Part shown: piece by piece, positions 5,945 to 8,588 of the stretch
Layout of the letters: each line of letters opens with the position of its first letter
Position numbering within the stretch: the stretch's first letter is position 1
Notes under the pieces: generated by a model
What the model was told of the DNA's origin: nothing
Databases searched by the model: none
What the model saw: the letters and a program-made list of their open reading frames with translations, nothing else
Program-made: the position numbers and the translations under genes
Assembly (NCBI GenBank): GCA_021845945.1
Contig: JAJZRD010000167.1
Span: 1-8,588 of the forward strand
Length of the DNA: 8,588 nt
Source of the DNA: Chloroflexota bacterium
GTDB lineage: Bacteria; Chloroflexota; UBA6077
Reading direction: 5' to 3'

Positions 5945-5977
5945 AGAATACCCTCCCTACATTAAGGGGCGATTAAG
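5945..5977 (-). promoter_or_regulatory. PhoP/OmpR-like operator and promoter of the pepSY cluster
   Basis: On the minus strand two CTTAAT half-sites (5977-5972 and 5966-5961) are direct repeats spaced exactly 11 bp, one helical turn. A -10 box TATTCT (5950-5945) follows 10 bp after the second half-site. There is no -35 match at the usual distance (ATCGCC). Tandem half-sites one turn apart, placed where the -35 should be, are the hallmark of promoters activated by PhoP/OmpR-family regulators, and such a regulator is encoded downstream. Transcription would start near 5938, about 110 nt before pepSY. The site also lies 39-55 bp upstream of the divergent kinase start and could affect both directions. 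Confidence 0.6.
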
Positions 5978-6015
5978 CCAAGAAGGGAGTCTTCTCACTT
6001 TGGGAAGGGGGAACC

Positions 6016-8382
6016 ATGCCGGGTCCCCGGCAGGCTGGCCCGGTCCGTGCTTGCGAGATGGTGGGGGGGACGGAGGGACGGGGAGACGGAGGGACGGGAA
6101 GAGGGAGGGACGGCGAGACGGGGAGACGGGGTGACGGGGGGGGCAAGGAGCGGCCCCAGGGGGCGGCGTGCGACCCGTACAGGCTGCTGTTCGAGCGGGC
6201 CCGGGACATCATCCTGTTCGTGAGACGGGATGGGCGAATAGTGGAAGCCAATGGGGCAGCGGAGGCAGCGTACGGATACAGCCGCGCGGAGCTGGTCTCT
6301 ATGACGATCCAGGAGGTTCGGGTGGAGTCTCCTCTCTCCATCGAGGCGCAGCTGGAGCAGGCGGACACCAAGGGGCTGCTGTTCGAGGCCGTGCACCGGC
6401 GGAAAGACGGCAGCAGCTTCCCGGTGGAGGTGAGTGCCCAGGGGGTGACGCTGGGGGGCGAGCGGGTGCTGCTGAGCATAATCCGGGACATCACCGAGCG
6501 AAAACGGGCCGAAGAAGCGCTGCGGAAGAGCGAGGAGATGCTGGCCGAGTCCCAGAGGCTGGCGCACCTGGGCAGCTACGAGTTCGAGGTGCCGGAAGGG
6601 GAGGTGATCTGGTCGGCGGAGACCTTCCGGCTGCTGGGGAGGGATCCCTCCCGGGGAGCCCCGAGCTACGAGGCGTTTCTGGAGGAGTACGTTTACCCGG
6701 CGGACCGGGCGGTGGTACGAGAGGTGGTGGACCGGGCCGTAAGGGAGCGGAAGCCGTTCGACTTCGAGTACAGGGTGGTTGTGGCTGGGGGGCGGGTGAG
6801 GCAGCTTCAGAGCGTGGGCAGGCCCGTGACGGATCGAACCGGCGCGGTGGTGAGGATCTTCGGCACGATCATCGACATCACCGAGCGGAAGCGGGCAGAG
6901 GGCGCATTGCGGCAAAGTGAGGAGAACTTCCGGCGGGTCTTCGAGCAGTCACCCATCGGGATGGCGATGGTGTCGCTGGATTACCGCTTCCTTCGGGTGA
7001 ACGAGGCTCTCTGTCGCATCACCGGCTACTCCGGGGGTGAATTGGCCTCCATGGGGTTCCTGGAGATCACCCACCCGGACGACGCAGCGGCGAGCAGGGA
7101 GCTGGCCGAGCGGCTGGCGGCGGGCGAGGTGGAGCAGTTCCAGATGGACAAGCGGTACATCCGAAAGGACGGGAGGGTCGTCTGGGTGCAGCTGACGACC
7201 TCCGTCATGGGGGATGCCGACGGGCGGCCCCTCTACTACCTATCGACGATAGAGGACATAACCGAGCGGAAGGAGGCTCAGCAGGAGCAGGAGAAGCTGC
7301 TGGAGGAGGTGCGGCGCCGGGCGGCGGAGCTGGACGCCACCATCGCGTCGATCCCCGACGGCATGATCATCTACGGACCGAGGGGGGAGATAGTGCGAAT
7401 GAACTCCGCCGCCGAGAGGATGCTGGGGTATGCCGAAGCCGAGTTGGAGAGGCCGATGGCCGAGCGGCTGGCCCTCCTCAGGATGGAGACCGCCGATGGG
7501 AAGCCTCTCCAGGTGGAGGACTCGCCACCGTGGCGGGCGGTGCGGGGGGAAACGGTGCGGGGGGCCGTGGTGGTGCTGCACCCGCCAAAGGCCAGGCCGA
7601 TCTGGGTCTCGGCGAGCGCCGCCCCTCTCTATAGCGGCGAGGGCAGGTTGTTTGGGGCGGTGGTGGTGATGACGGACATAACCCCGGTGCACGATCTGCA
7701 GGAGCAGCGGTCCAAGTACATACTGGGGATCTCGCACGGGCTCCGAACCCCGCTGACGGTGGTGCAGGGTCAGGCACAGCTGCTGCTGCGGGCGCTGGAC
7801 ACGGCCGGGGTGAACGGGCGGATGAGGCACAGCGCGGAGGTGGCGATCGCCTCGGCTCAGCGGATGAGCGTGATGCTGCGGGATCTGGTGGACCTGATGC
7901 ATCTGGACAGCGGAGAGCCGCTGAAGCTGAACCCGGAGCCGGTGGATCTGCGGGCTCTGGTGGTCTCGCTCAAGGGGCGGCTGGCGGGACTGCTGGAGAC
8001 CGAACGGATCCGGGTGGAGTCGCCGGAGGGGCTGCCGAAGGTGCTGGCCGACCCGGATCGTCTGGAGAGGGTGCTGATGAACCTTCTCAGCAACGCCCTG
8101 AGGTACTCGAGGCCGGGGACGGAGGTCACCGTGAGGCTCGGCATGGGCGACGGAGAGGTGGTCACCCGGGTAACGGACCGGGGTGCGGGTATTCCTCCCG
8201 AGCAGGTGCCCCGGCTGTTCGAGCCCTATCAGAGGAGGCAGCTGGCGATGGAGCGGCGGGAGACCATAGGGCTCGGGCTGTACGTTGCGAAGGGGTTGAT
8301 AGAGGCGCAGGGCGGGCGGATCTGGGTGGATAGCGAGCCAGGGAAGGGGTCGACCTTCAGCTTTACGCTGCTTGTGGCGTGA
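6016..8382 (+). CDS. Soluble multi-PAS sensor histidine kinase
   Basis: A 788-aa cytosolic kinase with no membrane segment. ATG 6016 follows a G-rich Shine-Dalgarno (GGAAGGGGG, 6003-6011), while the in-frame ATG at 6058 has none. Residues 17-46 are Gly/Arg/Asp/Thr-rich and repeat-encoded. Four PAS domains follow: about 54-163, 185-292, 304-419 and 436-558. The first three end in the DITERK signature that links PAS to a coiled helix; the fourth ends in VMTDITPVHDL. The HisKA domain (about 566-632) has ISHGLRTPL with phospho-acceptor His574 and Gly575 where Glu or Asp is normal. The ATPase domain (about 675-787) has N-box Asn689/Asn693, G1 DRGAGIP (721-727), F-box LFEPY and G2 GLGL (752-755), all intact. 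PAS domains bind small ligands or cofactors and mediate dimer signalling; none of these can be assigned a ligand by eye. No response regulator adjoins it, so it is an orphan kinase, divergent from pepSY. Confidence 0.93.
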   Translation: MPGPRQAGPVRACEMVGGTEGRGDGGTGRGRDGETGRRGDGGGKERPQGAACDPYRLLFERARDIILFVRRDGRIVEANGAAEAAYGYSRAELVSMTIQEVRVESPLSIEAQLEQADTKGLLFEAVHRRKDGSSFPVEVSAQGVTLGGERVLLSIIRDITERKRAEEALRKSEEMLAESQRLAHLGSYEFEVPEGEVIWSAETFRLLGRDPSRGAPSYEAFLEEYVYPADRAVVREVVDRAVRERKPFDFEYRVVVAGGRVRQLQSVGRPVTDRTGAVVRIFGTIIDITERKRAEGALRQSEENFRRVFEQSPIGMAMVSLDYRFLRVNEALCRITGYSGGELASMGFLEITHPDDAAASRELAERLAAGEVEQFQMDKRYIRKDGRVVWVQLTTSVMGDADGRPLYYLSTIEDITERKEAQQEQEKLLEEVRRRAAELDATIASIPDGMIIYGPRGEIVRMNSAAERMLGYAEAELERPMAERLALLRMETADGKPLQVEDSPPWRAVRGETVRGAVVVLHPPKARPIWVSASAAPLYSGEGRLFGAVVVMTDITPVHDLQEQRSKYILGISHGLRTPLTVVQGQAQLLLRALDTAGVNGRMRHSAEVAIASAQRMSVMLRDLVDLMHLDSGEPLKLNPEPVDLRALVVSLKGRLAGLLETERIRVESPEGLPKVLADPDRLERVLMNLLSNALRYSRPGTEVTVRLGMGDGEVVTRVTDRGAGIPPEQVPRLFEPYQRRQLAMERRETIGLGLYVAKGLIEAQGGRIWVDSEPGKGSTFSFTLLVA
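6065..6136 (+). repeat. Octanucleotide tandem repeat inside the kinase gene
   Basis: Nine 8-bp units of the pattern GGGAGACG or GAGGGACG lie head to tail. ACG ends the units at 6072, 6080, 6088, 6096, 6112, 6120, 6128 and 6136, with one unit (ending 6104) degenerate. Three units make 24 bp, so the protein shows an 8-residue repeat three times: TEGRGDGG (19-26), TGRGRDGE (27-34) and TGRRGDGG (35-42). The plus strand is almost pure purine. Since 8 is not a multiple of 3, gain or loss of one unit would shift the frame. Confidence 0.85.
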
Positions 8383-8472
8383 TTCCGAGTTCCTCTTCGA
8401 GGAATGATCCGGGATAGGGGGGAGCGCACGTTACCGGGATCGGGCATCGGCGATGGGGGGCTTCCCCAGGGC

Positions 8473-8588
8473 TCACCCGGCTGCTGGTCTGGCGGTGAAC
8501 GGGTTCTTATGCCGCCAGCCTGTCCACTCGAAGTGCATCGGGTCCGGGTGCTCGACCCAGTCTCCTCCCCAGTCGAAGCCTGCATCCT
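8473..8588 (-). CDS. M15-family peptidoglycan peptidase, C-terminal part (cut by window edge)
   Basis: The last 37 codons of a gene enter from the right edge and end at TGA 8475-8473. They read DAGFDWGGDW, VEHPDPMHFEW, then TGWRHKNPF and a short Ala/Pro tail. The G-F-D-W-G-G-D-W segment followed by D-P-M-H-F-E is the C-terminal signature of M15 zinc peptidases of the VanY / endolysin L-alanyl-D-glutamate type (Peptidase_M15_4-like). The His in PMHFE is the third zinc ligand. Such enzymes trim or cleave cell-wall peptides and occur both as cellular carboxypeptidases and as phage endolysins. The HxxxxxxD zinc motif, any signal peptide and the length lie outside the window. The gene converges on the PAS kinase, 90 bp apart. 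Confidence 0.8.
   Translation of the reverse strand, partial: DAGFDWGGDWVEHPDPMHFEWTGWRHKNPFTARPAAG

Noticed and set aside
8390..8404. TTCCTC-TTC-GAGGAA hairpin just after the PAS kinase as a terminator
   Set aside because: The stem is only 6 bp and no T-run follows; too weak to call.
1..8588. CRISPR array, insertion sequence or rRNA
   Set aside because: There are no spaced direct repeats of CRISPR type, no transposase motifs with terminal repeats and no rRNA sequence. The only tandem repeats are the 7- and 8-bp arrays described.

Overview
Organism: the window is GC-rich bacterial DNA with strong G/C preference at third codon positions, good Shine-Dalgarno sites and sigma70-like promoters. 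Several things together suggest a Chloroflexota-type (or similar deep-branching, high-GC) genome, but this is an inference and not a proof: the isocitrate dehydrogenase type, the multi-PAS soluble kinase, a PepSY protein next to an OmpR-type two-component system, a HicAB remnant, and short 7- and 8-bp tandem repeats at gene edges. Left part (1-2122, plus strand): a hairpin repeat lies at the edge, followed by a promoter and a complete isocitrate dehydrogenase gene. A heptanucleotide tandem repeat supplies the stop codon of that gene and ends in an inverted copy. Next come a small unknown protein with a C-terminal membrane anchor and a tRNA-Thr(TGT) gene with its own promoter, a hairpin leader and a textbook intrinsic terminator. 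Middle part (2123-3017): this holds a broken toxin-antitoxin module, a hicA toxin gene interrupted by one in-frame TAG followed by an intact hicB antitoxin gene. It is bounded on the right by a 29-bp piece copied from the tRNA-Thr gene (28/29 identical). That is the layout left by an element that integrated at the tRNA and then decayed. Regulatory part (3018-5977, minus strand): a three-gene cluster reads pepSY -> OmpR-type response regulator -> HAMP sensor histidine kinase. The last two genes overlap by one base. Upstream of pepSY lies a pair of direct repeats spaced 11 bp and placed 10 bp ahead of a -10 box. This is the classic operator layout of PhoP/OmpR-family regulators and suggests that the system controls its own transcription. 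Right part (6016-8588): divergent from pepSY is a soluble sensor kinase with four PAS domains. Its N-terminus is encoded by an octanucleotide tandem repeat, and the residue after its phospho-acceptor His is Gly instead of the usual Glu/Asp. The window ends inside a convergent gene whose C-terminus matches M15-family peptidoglycan peptidases. The most unusual observations are the tRNA-flanked HicAB scar, the PhoP-like operator, the frame-shifting octamer repeat in the kinase, and the heptamer repeat at the icd stop codon. I see no clear new defence or mobile system in this window.
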